Below are positions 7,344 to 13,608 of a stretch of 13,608 nt of DNA, one piece after another (the stretch's first letter is position 1; every line of letters starts with the position of its first letter). The stretch covers positions 1 to 13,608 of the forward strand of contig JBAXHO010000046.1 of the NCBI GenBank assembly GCA_037138855.1. The letters are read 5' to 3'. The stretch comes from JBAXHO01 sp037138855. GTDB taxonomy: Bacteria > Patescibacteriota > Dojkabacteria > B142 > OLB20. A program made the position numbers and the translations under genes. The notes beneath the pieces were generated by a model. That model had not been told where the DNA came from. It ran no database searches and saw only the letters and a list, made by a program, of their open reading frames with translations.

Positions 7344-8369
7344 TTACTTAACTAAAAAGAATAAATCTTTAGGATCAGCCAACACTGGAGTGAGATTCAA
7401 CTCCAATCCGATGCCATATTTATTGGCAAGATCATAAGTTAATTTCAAAACAGAATAATCCTCCAAAGCGATCCCGACTGAATCAAATAAAGTAATTTCT
7501 TGATCATTAGTTCTGCCTGATTCAGTTCCTTGTAATAATTGACAAAGTTCGCGTTTGGCAATTTCTTTTGCTTTAGTCTTACTCAATCTCTGGATTTCTC
7601 CTTCGATAAAAGCTTGCTCAAAATATTCTACAACAATCCGGGAACGATCTAAAATGCTTAATTCTAATTCAGTTTTGCCAATCGTATCTCCGCCTAAAGC
7701 ATTGATATGTGCCCCTTCACGCACCCACGAGTTTTTTATCACATCTACATTCGCTTTGCACGCTGTACATGTGGTGATAATATCCGCGCCTTTTACAGCT
7801 TCCTCTGCATCGTGGCATCTCACAAGTTTGATTCCCAACGTTGTAATATTTTCTTGATACTTATCCATGGCTTTTGCATCAATATCAAAGAAACGAATTT
7901 CTTTAATATCACGGATAAGTAACATCGCTTTGGTCTGAAACTCACTTTGCGCCCCTGTTCCTATTAATGCCCAGACATGTGCATTTTTACGTGCCATGAT
8001 ATCAGTTGCCAATGCAGCATTAGCAGCAGTCCGAATTGCAGTTAAAACCGTCATTTCACTAAACATCAGTGGATAACCTGTCTTAATTTCTGATAATTGA
8101 CCTGTCGCTACAACAGTCTGCAAATTTTTCTGAATGTTCTTAGGATGACAATTGACATATTTAAATGTATAAAATTCTTGATTGTCGCAGATTGGCATCA
8201 GCTCCAGCACACCACCAGGCACATGCATGGCTGGACGTGGCATTTTGGTAAATTTTTCCCAATTACAATAATCAGTCTTTAAGATCTCGATTAGATCTCG
8301 CAAAAAATTGTCAAAGCCATGACGCTTGACTATCTCGGCAATTGCCTCCTCAGTAATGATTTTCATCAT
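7344..8369 (-). CDS. Ornithine cyclodeaminase
   Basis: Converts L-ornithine to L-proline and ammonia in one NAD-dependent step. 341 residues, close to the Pseudomonas putida enzyme in length. Family signatures in order: VLELMP (54-59), FKYVNCHPKN (69-78), SEMTVLTAIRTAANAA (104-119), the Rossmann motif IGTGAQSEFQ (136-145), VKGADIITT (192-200), ALGGDTIGKTEL (224-235) and FDSVGIALEDYSVL (295-308). Asp228 in GGD is the catalytic Asp described for ornithine cyclodeaminase. The KYVN, GGD and FDSVG segments fit true cyclodeaminase better than mu-crystallin-like alanine dehydrogenases. The start is one of two adjacent ATGs (8369 or 8366); neither has a Shine-Dalgarno. It is first in the T-box operon, ahead of proS, which makes a proline-supply role likely. 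Confidence 0.93.
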   Translation of the reverse strand: MMKIITEEAIAEIVKRHGFDNFLRDLIEILKTDYCNWEKFTKMPRPAMHVPGGVLELMPICDNQEFYTFKYVNCHPKNIQKNLQTVVATGQLSEIKTGYPLMFSEMTVLTAIRTAANAALATDIMARKNAHVWALIGTGAQSEFQTKAMLLIRDIKEIRFFDIDAKAMDKYQENITTLGIKLVRCHDAEEAVKGADIITTCTACKANVDVIKNSWVREGAHINALGGDTIGKTELELSILDRSRIVVEYFEQAFIEGEIQRLSKTKAKEIAKRELCQLLQGTESGRTNDQEITLFDSVGIALEDYSVLKLTYDLANKYGIGLELNLTPVLADPKDLFFLVK

Positions 8370-8427
8370 TAATATTAATAAAAAATAATCTTGTCCCGGG
8401 GATTAAATGGCAGGTAATGAAGCTAAT

Positions 8428-8480
8428 AAAAAAACCTCATCACAGCCTGACAGAATAAATCCATCCGGCAAGGACGAGGT
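8428..8480 (-). terminator. Conditional terminator of the T-box leader
   Basis: Arms ACCTCGTC (8473-8480) and GATGAGGT (8434-8441) pair over 8 bp with one G-U wobble, and a run of seven T follows (8428-8434). The 5' arm lies five bases after the T-box sequence, so formation of the antiterminator would compete with it, as in known transcriptional T-boxes. Confidence 0.85.
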
Positions 8481-8690
8481 CTCTCGTGGTACCACCTTGC
8501 TTTAATTAACATCTTCTTGTAATAAAAAACACATCTTACGATGTGCTAATAAACAGATGATGCTAATCCTTAATAATTAGTGCTCCGTTATTACGACACA
8601 CTTTGCAGAATTTTTACGGTTAGCTTCCGTCGTAGTAATTCCTAATTTAGGATTTCTCCTACGCTACTCATCTACTGGGGTAGATTCAAA
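8428..8690 (-). ncRNA. T-box riboswitch leader of the ornithine cyclodeaminase-proS operon
   Basis: Senses tRNA charging and controls transcription. Seen directly: the T-box sequence AAGGTGGTACCACG (8485-8498; 12 of 13 or so fixed positions of the consensus AGGGTGGNACCGCG differ only by G-to-A changes), a stem III hairpin CACATC-GTAA-GATGTG (8530-8545) just upstream, and a terminator just downstream. The bulge reads UGGU, which pairs with an ACCA tRNA end (discriminator A, as in most tRNA-Pro). The outer stem I pair is probably AGATGA (8668-8673) with TCATCT (8555-8560), enclosing about 107 bases. Only 9 bases then remain before stem III, so there is no room for stem II and the IIA/B pseudoknot. 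The specifier codon is unresolved: CCN triplets occur in a TCTAC-CCCA-GTAGA hairpin upstream of stem I, in AATCCTAAA and in AACCGTAA, while a GAAGCTA string could read as Ala. Confidence 0.9.
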
Positions 8691-8711
8691 CGTATTTATT
8701 TAATTAATTTG

Positions 8712-8740
8712 ATAATAACTCAAAATGTAGAAATAATCAA
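8712..8740 (-). promoter_or_regulatory. Promoter of the T-box operon
   Basis: TTGATT (8735-8740) and TATTAT (8712-8717) with exactly 17 bases between, on the minus strand. Transcription would start near 8705, just upstream of the T-box leader, which agrees with the leader boundaries found independently. Confidence 0.6.
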
Positions 8741-8774
8741 ATTCAATTTTTTAACCAAAACTGAGAATTAATTT

Positions 8775-9194
8775 TTAAACAACCAATTCTCTCCTCAATT
8801 CTTCCGCAAAAGCCCTCAAACAGCTCTGGTCTGATTCAAAAATAAATGAAAGCTTGCCTGATTGATTATCAAGATCAGTAATTGTTCCTTCAATATTGGC
8901 AGAGCCAGTATTCGTCAAAGAAATTGTCAGATTTAAATATGGTTCCATTCCGGAGTAATCCACCTCACCTTGATTCTGCGCTAAAATTTTCTCCAAATCT
9001 GCAATTAACTTTTTGAGTTGAGACAAATAAAATTGCGGTTGATTATTGATTGCAGCAGAGAAACTGGCATTCTCAAATAGAAGATTACCACGGATCCATT
9101 CTTTGTCATCAGCAGCTTTCGATTCTGAAAATTGAAAGGGATCAAATTCAATACTTAATTTATTATCCCTAGTTTTTGAAAAAAGTGTAGCCAT
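8775..9194 (-). CDS. WapI-like (immunity-type) protein, paralog A
   Basis: 139-residue soluble protein. Order of features: short N-terminal strand region, EWIRGNLLFENASFSAAIN (residues 32-50) with the Trp and following strands, an amphipathic helix (about 54-74, LSQLKKLIADLEKIL), YSGMEPYLNLTISL (80-93) and the ending FIFESDQSCLRAFAEELRR (117-135). This layout resembles WapI-type immunity proteins of contact-dependent toxin systems; I judge this from remembered pattern, not from a search. It shares the DQ-x-x-L ending and the helix position with the protein at 10753-11196, and its first 18 codons with the remnant at 10644-10715. No cognate toxin is visible here. It lies 20 bases after the AbiE toxin gene, so it may be transcribed with it. 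Confidence 0.55.
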   Translation of the reverse strand: MATLFSKTRDNKLSIEFDPFQFSESKAADDKEWIRGNLLFENASFSAAINNQPQFYLSQLKKLIADLEKILAQNQGEVDYSGMEPYLNLTISLTNTGSANIEGTITDLDNQSGKLSFIFESDQSCLRAFAEELRRELVV

Positions 9195-9214
9195 TTTTTG
9201 TTAGATCCATATAA

Positions 9215-9991
9215 TTAAAATTCCGCTTTCTCTATCAAATTTTTAAAAAGTAATACATTGTCACTATCTTTAACATTCATTAGAAATGGTTGGACATCCA
9301 TGGCTAATTGTTCGAAATTTAATGACTCAATCTGACTCAAAATGTAATCTTTAACTGCTGCTGCTGCATTAATGTTAAGTTTGAACTTTAAAAAGCCATA
9401 ATCAGGTTTGGTAAAAGCCATCAGATATATTATGTCAAAAAAGTCTCGCCCCTTTGTGGTTTTGCGATTGAACGCAGTATAAATCTTTTGTGATAATAAA
9501 ATACTTACCGGAGTAATGGCGATGTTCTTGGCAATACCAAATTTACTTAAGGTAAAAATGTCAGGTGTATACTGATAACCTTGGGATACAGTATCGATTT
9601 GAATCAAAATTTTTTCGTCGCGAATCTCAGACAACTGGTTTTCATATAATATATTAGGAAATTTGATATAGGCATGATAGGCACCTTTTTGAACTTCTTT
9701 TATTTCTACCACAAAACCTTCCAATTCTAATTGAGATTTGACATAACGAGAGGCTTCTATAAACTGATTGAAATCCAAACCAAAATTATCAAAATCCAAA
9801 TCTTCAGAAAATCTATGACTATTATGGATAATTCTAATCGCAGTTCCACCTAAAAATGCAATTTTATTTGCAATATTACTCTGATAAAGTGCTCTTAATA
9901 TCAGAAATTGCAGGTATTCCCGATATTGATTTTTAGGACTGATTATTTGACTGTTATGATAATATTTTTGAATTTCCTCAAGATTGAGCAT
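9215..9991 (-). CDS. abiEii: AbiEii-type nucleotidyltransferase toxin
   Basis: Toxin half of a type IV AbiE system; members transfer nucleotides to tRNA or otherwise block growth during phage infection. 258 residues with the DNA-polymerase-beta-like signature: FLGGTAIR (47-53), then RFSEDLDF (60-67) with the two metal-binding Asp (64 and 66), a third-strand region LIQIDTVSQ (129-137), and the later KTTKGRDFFDIIYLM (177-191) with the conserved K/RD-x-x-D. All motifs are intact, so an active enzyme is likely. The ATG at 9991 overlaps the end of the antitoxin gene by 14 bases, which implies translational coupling. It is shorter than the lactococcal protein (about 300) but in the usual range for DUF1814. 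Confidence 0.88.
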   Translation of the reverse strand: MLNLEEIQKYYHNSQIISPKNQYREYLQFLILRALYQSNIANKIAFLGGTAIRIIHNSHRFSEDLDFDNFGLDFNQFIEASRYVKSQLELEGFVVEIKEVQKGAYHAYIKFPNILYENQLSEIRDEKILIQIDTVSQGYQYTPDIFTLSKFGIAKNIAITPVSILLSQKIYTAFNRKTTKGRDFFDIIYLMAFTKPDYGFLKFKLNINAAAAVKDYILSQIESLNFEQLAMDVQPFLMNVKDSDNVLLFKNLIEKAEF

Positions 9992-10601
9992 TGTGATAAA
10001 ATTTTAAAAAATTAGCTACTCGTATTGATAAACTATTATTATTAAAGAATTCTAAATATTTATCTAATTTTTCTTTTGTAGCAATACTGAGAAATTCAGG
10101 GAAATTAAATCGTAATTCAAAAAAATCTTGAGTTTGAGAAAGATGAGAATTCAAATATAAAAAATCAAGTAATGACTTCTCAGGATCTGCTATTAAAAAA
10201 TTTCCAGATTTATTTCTAATTAATTTATAACCCCAAAATAACTCAGGTTTGATGGTTCGAAAAGTAAACCGTCCATATGGATTATTAAACTCATTGGTTT
10301 TTCTGGTACTGATTGAAGTTGTAGTATATACAGACTCTGGAATTAAATGATAATAAGCAAACGCACTTTCAAGAGAGATATAGGAAGGATAATAGATGCA
10401 GTTTGCGATCATAAAATGAAGATTATGTACTGAAATCTGATCAGAAAAAATGTAATAATTTTTTCTTAATGGGACAATATAGCCCTTATCCATCCAATTG
10501 ATCAGATTATTTAAGTTAAAATTATGATCAATTACTTGAATATCTTTCGTGGCAAATATTGGCAAATTATTCAATTTTGAACGAATTTCTAGGTATTTCA
10601 T
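9978..10601 (-). CDS. abiEi: AbiEi-type antitoxin and autorepressor
   Basis: Antitoxin half of the AbiE pair. 207 residues: an N-terminal winged-helix region (about 14-52, FATKDIQ to PLRKNYYIFSD), then the AbiEi core YISLESAFAYYHLIPES (74-90), TTTSISTRKTNEFNNPYGRF (93-112), a central FRTIKPELFWGYKL strand, and IADPEKSLLDFLYL (136-149), which is the typical (A/S)xPEKALLDLxY motif. Known AbiEi proteins repress their own promoter and neutralise AbiEii without direct contact. ATG at 10601 without a Shine-Dalgarno, about 30 bases downstream of a promoter candidate. Direct repeats around that promoter may be its operator. Confidence 0.85.
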   Translation of the reverse strand: MKYLEIRSKLNNLPIFATKDIQVIDHNFNLNNLINWMDKGYIVPLRKNYYIFSDQISVHNLHFMIANCIYYPSYISLESAFAYYHLIPESVYTTTSISTRKTNEFNNPYGRFTFRTIKPELFWGYKLIRNKSGNFLIADPEKSLLDFLYLNSHLSQTQDFFELRFNFPEFLSIATKEKLDKYLEFFNNNSLSIRVANFLKFYHNAQS

Positions 10602-10637
10602 TTACAAAACTATATATTTTTTAGTAGTTATGGAAAC

Positions 10638-10678
10638 AGAATACTAGCTTTTAGGTAATATGTCAATTTGTATACTAG
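10638..10678 (-). promoter_or_regulatory. abiE promoter with flanking direct repeats
   Basis: TTGACA (10661-10666, perfect) and TATTCT (10638-10643) with 17 bases between on the minus strand; transcription would start near 10630. CTAGTAT occurs twice in direct orientation (10641-10647 and 10672-10678), 31 bp apart or about three helical turns, one copy over the -10 box and one upstream of the -35. These are candidate AbiEi binding sites. Confidence 0.55.
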
Positions 10679-10715
10679 ATTTATTCTCTCTGGTTTTTGA
10701 AAAAAGTGTGGCCAT
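10644..10715 (-). pseudogene. 5' remnant of a third WapI-like paralog
   Basis: A 23-codon frame starting MATLFSKTRENKSSIQID and then ILPKS and TAG. Its first 18 residues match the first 18 of the gene at 8775-9194 (MATLFSKTRDNKLSIEFD) at 14 positions, and the DNA matches at roughly four bases in five with several silent changes. This is therefore an older, diverged paralog rather than a fresh duplication. Homology ends where the abiE promoter begins, so the rest of the gene was lost or replaced by the abiE cassette. The abiE -35 box and one operator-like repeat lie inside the remnant. Confidence 0.75.
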
Positions 10716-10752
10716 GATCATATTCAATTAAATAGAATTTATTTTGAGTAAA

Positions 10753-11196
10753 TCAAGCAGCGCTCTTGGTTGAATCAAGAATAATACTTAATTCATTTAT
10801 TAAATCTCCAAGATATGTTTGATCAGCATCTAGACTAAAATTTAGTGCACAGTCGCCGATTTTAATCTTCCAAATCCATTCCAGATGACCGAAATTATTT
10901 AATATTGATTCACATTTGAATACTGGTAAAATTGATTGTAATGAACTCTTTTGAATTTCGCCTGCTTGCATTTGTTTAAGCTGTCCCAGAAATTTACTCA
11001 AATCCTCCCGGGAAAAACCAGCTTCAAATGATGCATTGCACAATGCTCCAGCACCAAGGTTATTCAATTTTACTGCAACCTTAGTAAAGATAATTCCAGC
11101 AAAAGACTTATTTATCTGTTCAAGTTCTTGCAAATTATTTGAATCTTGGATTGCGAATTGAATTTTTCCTTGTATCCCTTTGATCTGAAAGTACAT
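10753..11196 (-). CDS. WapI-like (immunity-type) protein, paralog B
   Basis: 147-residue soluble protein, related to the protein at 8775-9194. Shared layout: N-terminal strands, a region AGIIFTKVAVKLNN (34-47), ASFEAGFSREDLSKFLGQLK (residues 55-74) with the DL-x-x-F/L-x-x-QL helix, and a final strand plus helix NFSLDADQTYLGDLINELS (118-136) that parallels FESDQSCL in the other copy. The ends are conserved better than the middle. No enzyme motif is visible. The family call rests on overall pattern only. The ATG at 11196 follows a poly-T stretch and a small ORF upstream. Its stop is 37 bases before the start of the 10644-10715 remnant, so these genes formed a tandem array. Confidence 0.5.
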   Translation of the reverse strand: MYFQIKGIQGKIQFAIQDSNNLQELEQINKSFAGIIFTKVAVKLNNLGAGALCNASFEAGFSREDLSKFLGQLKQMQAGEIQKSSLQSILPVFKCESILNNFGHLEWIWKIKIGDCALNFSLDADQTYLGDLINELSIILDSTKSAA

Positions 11197-11216
11197 GTTA
11201 TATTGCTAAAAAAAAA

Positions 11217-11378
11217 TTATTGTAAAAATCGGGGATCATGATATGCTGAAATGCCATCATCTCGGGAAAAATGTCGATAGAGTCGATATGAGACAGTTAC
11301 TAATCCAATAATAATTCCTGAACAACAGTACATTAGCACTTCTGGTGTTAAAGTACCATTATTGTAAAGATCAGGCAA
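11217..11378 (-). CDS. Small single-span membrane protein (53 residues, or 38 from the internal ATG)
   Basis: An open frame not counted among longer ORFs. From TTG at 11378 it reads PDLYNNGTLTPEV, then one hydrophobic helix LMYCCSGIIIGLVTVSY, then a basic tail RLYRHFSR and a polar end, with TAA at 11217-11219. The positive charges after the helix put the C-terminus inside. An ATG at 11333 gives a 38-residue version; the codons before it also look protein-like, and the frame is open back to a TAA near 11388. A TATAAT sequence (11422-11427) lies upstream on this strand. There is no Shine-Dalgarno. No family is recognised. It sits between the surface propeller gene and paralog B. Confidence 0.5.
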   Translation of the reverse strand: MPDLYNNGTLTPEVLMYCCSGIIIGLVTVSYRLYRHFSRDDGISAYHDPRFLQ

Positions 11379-11554
11379 AGTTGCACAAAATGTCTCGATG
11401 TTGTTTTACTAAAGAAAAAAAATTATAGTATATTTCCTAAGTTCTAATTTCGATTGCAATTATAGGTATTATTTAAAATATAAAGAACAAAAACCTAATT
11501 GCTACAAATCGGGTAACAATTAAAATACTGTTACGAGAATATTCTACATTTCCT
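11379..11554. other. Intergenic region after the FG-GAP gene
   Basis: AT-rich, with no gene seen. On the minus strand it holds a 6-bp hairpin GTAACA / TGTTAC (in 11514-11535) not followed by a T run, so it is a poor terminator, and the TATAAT box at 11422-11427 noted for the small membrane ORF. Confidence 0.3.
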
Positions 11555-13579
11555 TTATTCTTTAGTAATCTTTAATTTCTTCCGTTCCTGATTCCTGTTG
11601 AATGCTAAATATCCTACCAGCAGAACGGCTCCGATGAAAAATCCCTGGCGGATTCTGCGATTTGTTATGATAGAGTGAATATGACCATTTGCAACTATGC
11701 CCAAGACTTTATTTTGCTGAACCGTAAGCTCTACAGTTGGATATGGTTTTTTTGTATATAAAATATTCTGATCATATGAGCGAAAATATACGGTATGCTT
11801 CCCGCTTGCTAACCCCGACAAATCACATTGATAATCTTCAGCAGTACTATCAAATGACCCATCCTTCGCATCACAAGGAAACCACTCACCATAAAAATCA
11901 ACACTATCAATGCTGTAATCAATCCCATGAATATTCGCAATCGAGTCAGGTGCTAAAATATTCCCGGACAGTGTCACTGAATTACCGTCGATAGTAACTT
12001 TGGGAGATTGAGGAATTATGATATGTGGGTAGTTGTAGATGATCCACCACGAGCCAATCATTTGGCCATCAGAACTATATTCACCAAATATAAAATCATC
12101 TCTACCATCATTGTTAATATCACCAAAACTTTCGCTATATGGAGCCTGAGAATTGCTTAATGTCATAATTTTAAAATTATATTTTGTATTATTAATATCA
12201 ATAACATTTCCTAATTTTGAAGACTTTAAAGTATCTTTATTTGATAAAAAAAATAACCCTTCTGAATTTTGTAATATAATATCTGGATAGCCATCATAAT
12301 CAAAATCATTGCTAATTTCTGAGTCAGAGTATCCATAAACACCATCAATTCGATAATAATAAATTTCTTTATCTTTAATATTGATTCTTTCTCCAGATCC
12401 TACCAACTCTTGATTTAAAATAATATAGACAGAACCAGAATTCCTTCCATTATTCCTGTCAGCTGGAGCAGATAAGATAATATCTATTTTACCATTCTGA
12501 TCAATATCGATAGGTGAGATAATGTCATTATATTGTACTGGCGTAACAAATTTATTTGAATAACTGGATGCAATGTCTAAAGGTAAATTATTATTTTGTC
12601 CTAGTTGTTTAGCAATTAAATTATCAAGAATAGTAAAATGTGAATCATAACTATAAAGTAATAAATCATTGATACCGTTATTATTTAAATCATAAGTTTT
12701 TACATACCGCATTCCAAGATTTTTATTTATTCCTTGTCCGTCAAAACGAATGCTATAGGTATTAGATGAATTTGTATTTAAAACCTTTCCAATATTTTGA
12801 GATGAAAAAATATTATCATTAAAGATATAAACTGCGCCTGCACTAGAATAAGTAAAAGATTCATTTGAGGATACTAATAAATCATTTTTCTTATTATTGT
12901 TAATATCTTCCATAGCTATCTCTAGGGAAAATTTTGAAAATCCATCTATTCTAATATTAAAATTATTTTTATCGATAATATTTATTTCCTTTTCAGAATA
13001 GTTTCCTAAGAGCCAATCATAAATAATATAGACAGAGCCAGAATTCCCTCCATTATAATCAGTATTAAAGGCATTAACTATAAGATCATTTTTTCCATTA
13101 TTATCAATATCCTTTATTATAATTGTTTCACCAAACGAATCACCATTTGATGCCAAAGGATTACTCTCATTTGCTCCGCAGATTAATCGAGTATAGTTGT
13201 CATTATCTGATAAATTTATTACTTTGGTCTTTGAGTTATTACTCAAAATTTTGTCATTCACAATAATTACAGCACCGGCATTATAATGTCCCATGCAAGT
13301 ATAACCATTTGAAAGTAATAAATCATTTAAACCATTATTATCAATATCTGCTACAACTGAGCTTACCCACACAGAACCTGATGCATATAGTCCATTTATT
13401 TTTAAATTCCAAGCGCTAGTATTTGTAAGAGAATAATTATTTGACTCTAATTCATGCCTAGTTTGGGCGAAAGATATTGAAGGCAATGCTATAAAAACTG
13501 AAAAAATTACAAAAGGGAGTGATATTTTTAATAAATAAGAGGTTTTACGGTTACATAACTTTAGAAAAATATTTCTCAC
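11555..13579 (-). CDS. Secreted, membrane-anchored FG-GAP (integrin-alpha-like) beta-propeller protein
   Basis: 674 residues. An N-terminal signal peptide (basic start, hydrophobic core about 16-36, cut after SFA near 38) is followed by seven FG-GAP repeats, each with a calcium-binding DxDxNGxxD-type loop at about 78-86, 157-165, 225-233, 297-305, 358-366, 425-433 and 487-495. That count fits one complete seven-bladed propeller. The third loop has Asn-Lys where Gly is usual. Next is an Ig-like domain (about 525-622) with a Cys pair (569, 585), then a C-terminal membrane helix (about 646-660) and a basic tail RNQERKKLK, so the propeller faces outside. The likely role is adhesion or ligand binding at the cell surface; no enzyme motif is seen. 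The start is GTG at 13579; the frame stays open to the window edge, so an upstream start outside cannot be excluded. Confidence 0.85.
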   Translation of the reverse strand: MRNIFLKLCNRKTSYLLKISLPFVIFSVFIALPSISFAQTRHELESNNYSLTNTSAWNLKINGLYASGSVWVSSVVADIDNNGLNDLLLSNGYTCMGHYNAGAVIIVNDKILSNNSKTKVINLSDNDNYTRLICGANESNPLASNGDSFGETIIIKDIDNNGKNDLIVNAFNTDYNGGNSGSVYIIYDWLLGNYSEKEINIIDKNNFNIRIDGFSKFSLEIAMEDINNNKKNDLLVSSNESFTYSSAGAVYIFNDNIFSSQNIGKVLNTNSSNTYSIRFDGQGINKNLGMRYVKTYDLNNNGINDLLLYSYDSHFTILDNLIAKQLGQNNNLPLDIASSYSNKFVTPVQYNDIISPIDIDQNGKIDIILSAPADRNNGRNSGSVYIILNQELVGSGERINIKDKEIYYYRIDGVYGYSDSEISNDFDYDGYPDIILQNSEGLFFLSNKDTLKSSKLGNVIDINNTKYNFKIMTLSNSQAPYSESFGDINNDGRDDFIFGEYSSDGQMIGSWWIIYNYPHIIIPQSPKVTIDGNSVTLSGNILAPDSIANIHGIDYSIDSVDFYGEWFPCDAKDGSFDSTAEDYQCDLSGLASGKHTVYFRSYDQNILYTKKPYPTVELTVQQNKVLGIVANGHIHSIITNRRIRQGFFIGAVLLVGYLAFNRNQERKKLKITKE

Positions 13580-13608
13580 AAAATTCAGTTTAGGATAAAA
13601 AATAAAAA

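Noticed and set aside
7555..8282. Three plus-strand ORFs inside the cyclodeaminase gene
   Set aside because: Antisense shadows; the minus-strand frame carries all family motifs.
11737..11994. Plus-strand 85-residue ORF
   Set aside because: Antisense to the Ig-like domain of the FG-GAP protein; His/Gln/Tyr-rich shadow composition.
1..13608. CRISPR arrays, tRNA or rRNA genes, insertion sequences
   Set aside because: No regular repeats with spacers, no tRNA-like cloverleaf, no rRNA sequence and no transposase were seen on either strand.

Overview
This is an AT-rich bacterial window. The gene style suggests a small-genome, uncultured lineage, perhaps Patescibacteria (CPR); that placement is inference, and no marker gene here fixes the taxon. 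Pointers are an archaeal/eukaryotic-type prolyl-tRNA synthetase without an editing insert, a TrmB-type regulator, a surface FG-GAP propeller ending in a transmembrane anchor, and gene starts that mostly lack a Shine-Dalgarno sequence. Long ORFs end cleanly, mostly at TAA, and the standard code fits.

Left part (about 1-4560), accessory and partly decayed. It holds a TrmB-like regulator (+), convergent by one base with a GNAT/DUF2156-type acyltransferase (-), then a MazG-like pyrophosphohydrolase (-), a metallophosphoesterase remnant (-), an MFS transporter (+), and an aminoglycoside-phosphotransferase-like kinase remnant (-). The kinase homology stops right where the transporter gene ends, which marks a rearrangement junction. 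A rho-independent terminator for the regulator lies inside the C-terminal codons of the acyltransferase.

Middle (about 8740 down to 4870, minus strand), the clearest functional unit. A promoter is followed by a T-box leader (stem III, T-box sequence with a UGGU bulge, terminator), then ornithine cyclodeaminase, prolyl-tRNA synthetase, the tRNA-binding protein CsaA and two small membrane proteins. Reading: when uncharged tRNA (most simply tRNA-Pro) accumulates, the leader antiterminates and the cell makes proline from ornithine and more ProRS. The specifier codon could not be settled by eye.

Right part (about 13579 down to 8775, minus strand), surface and defence genes. It holds a secreted seven-repeat FG-GAP protein with a C-terminal membrane anchor, a small membrane ORF missed by length cut-offs, and two paralogous WapI-like (immunity-type) proteins. 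An AbiE toxin-antitoxin pair sits between the paralogs. Just upstream of AbiE is a 23-codon remnant homologous to the start of one paralog, so the AbiE cassette seems to have landed in, or replaced, a third copy.
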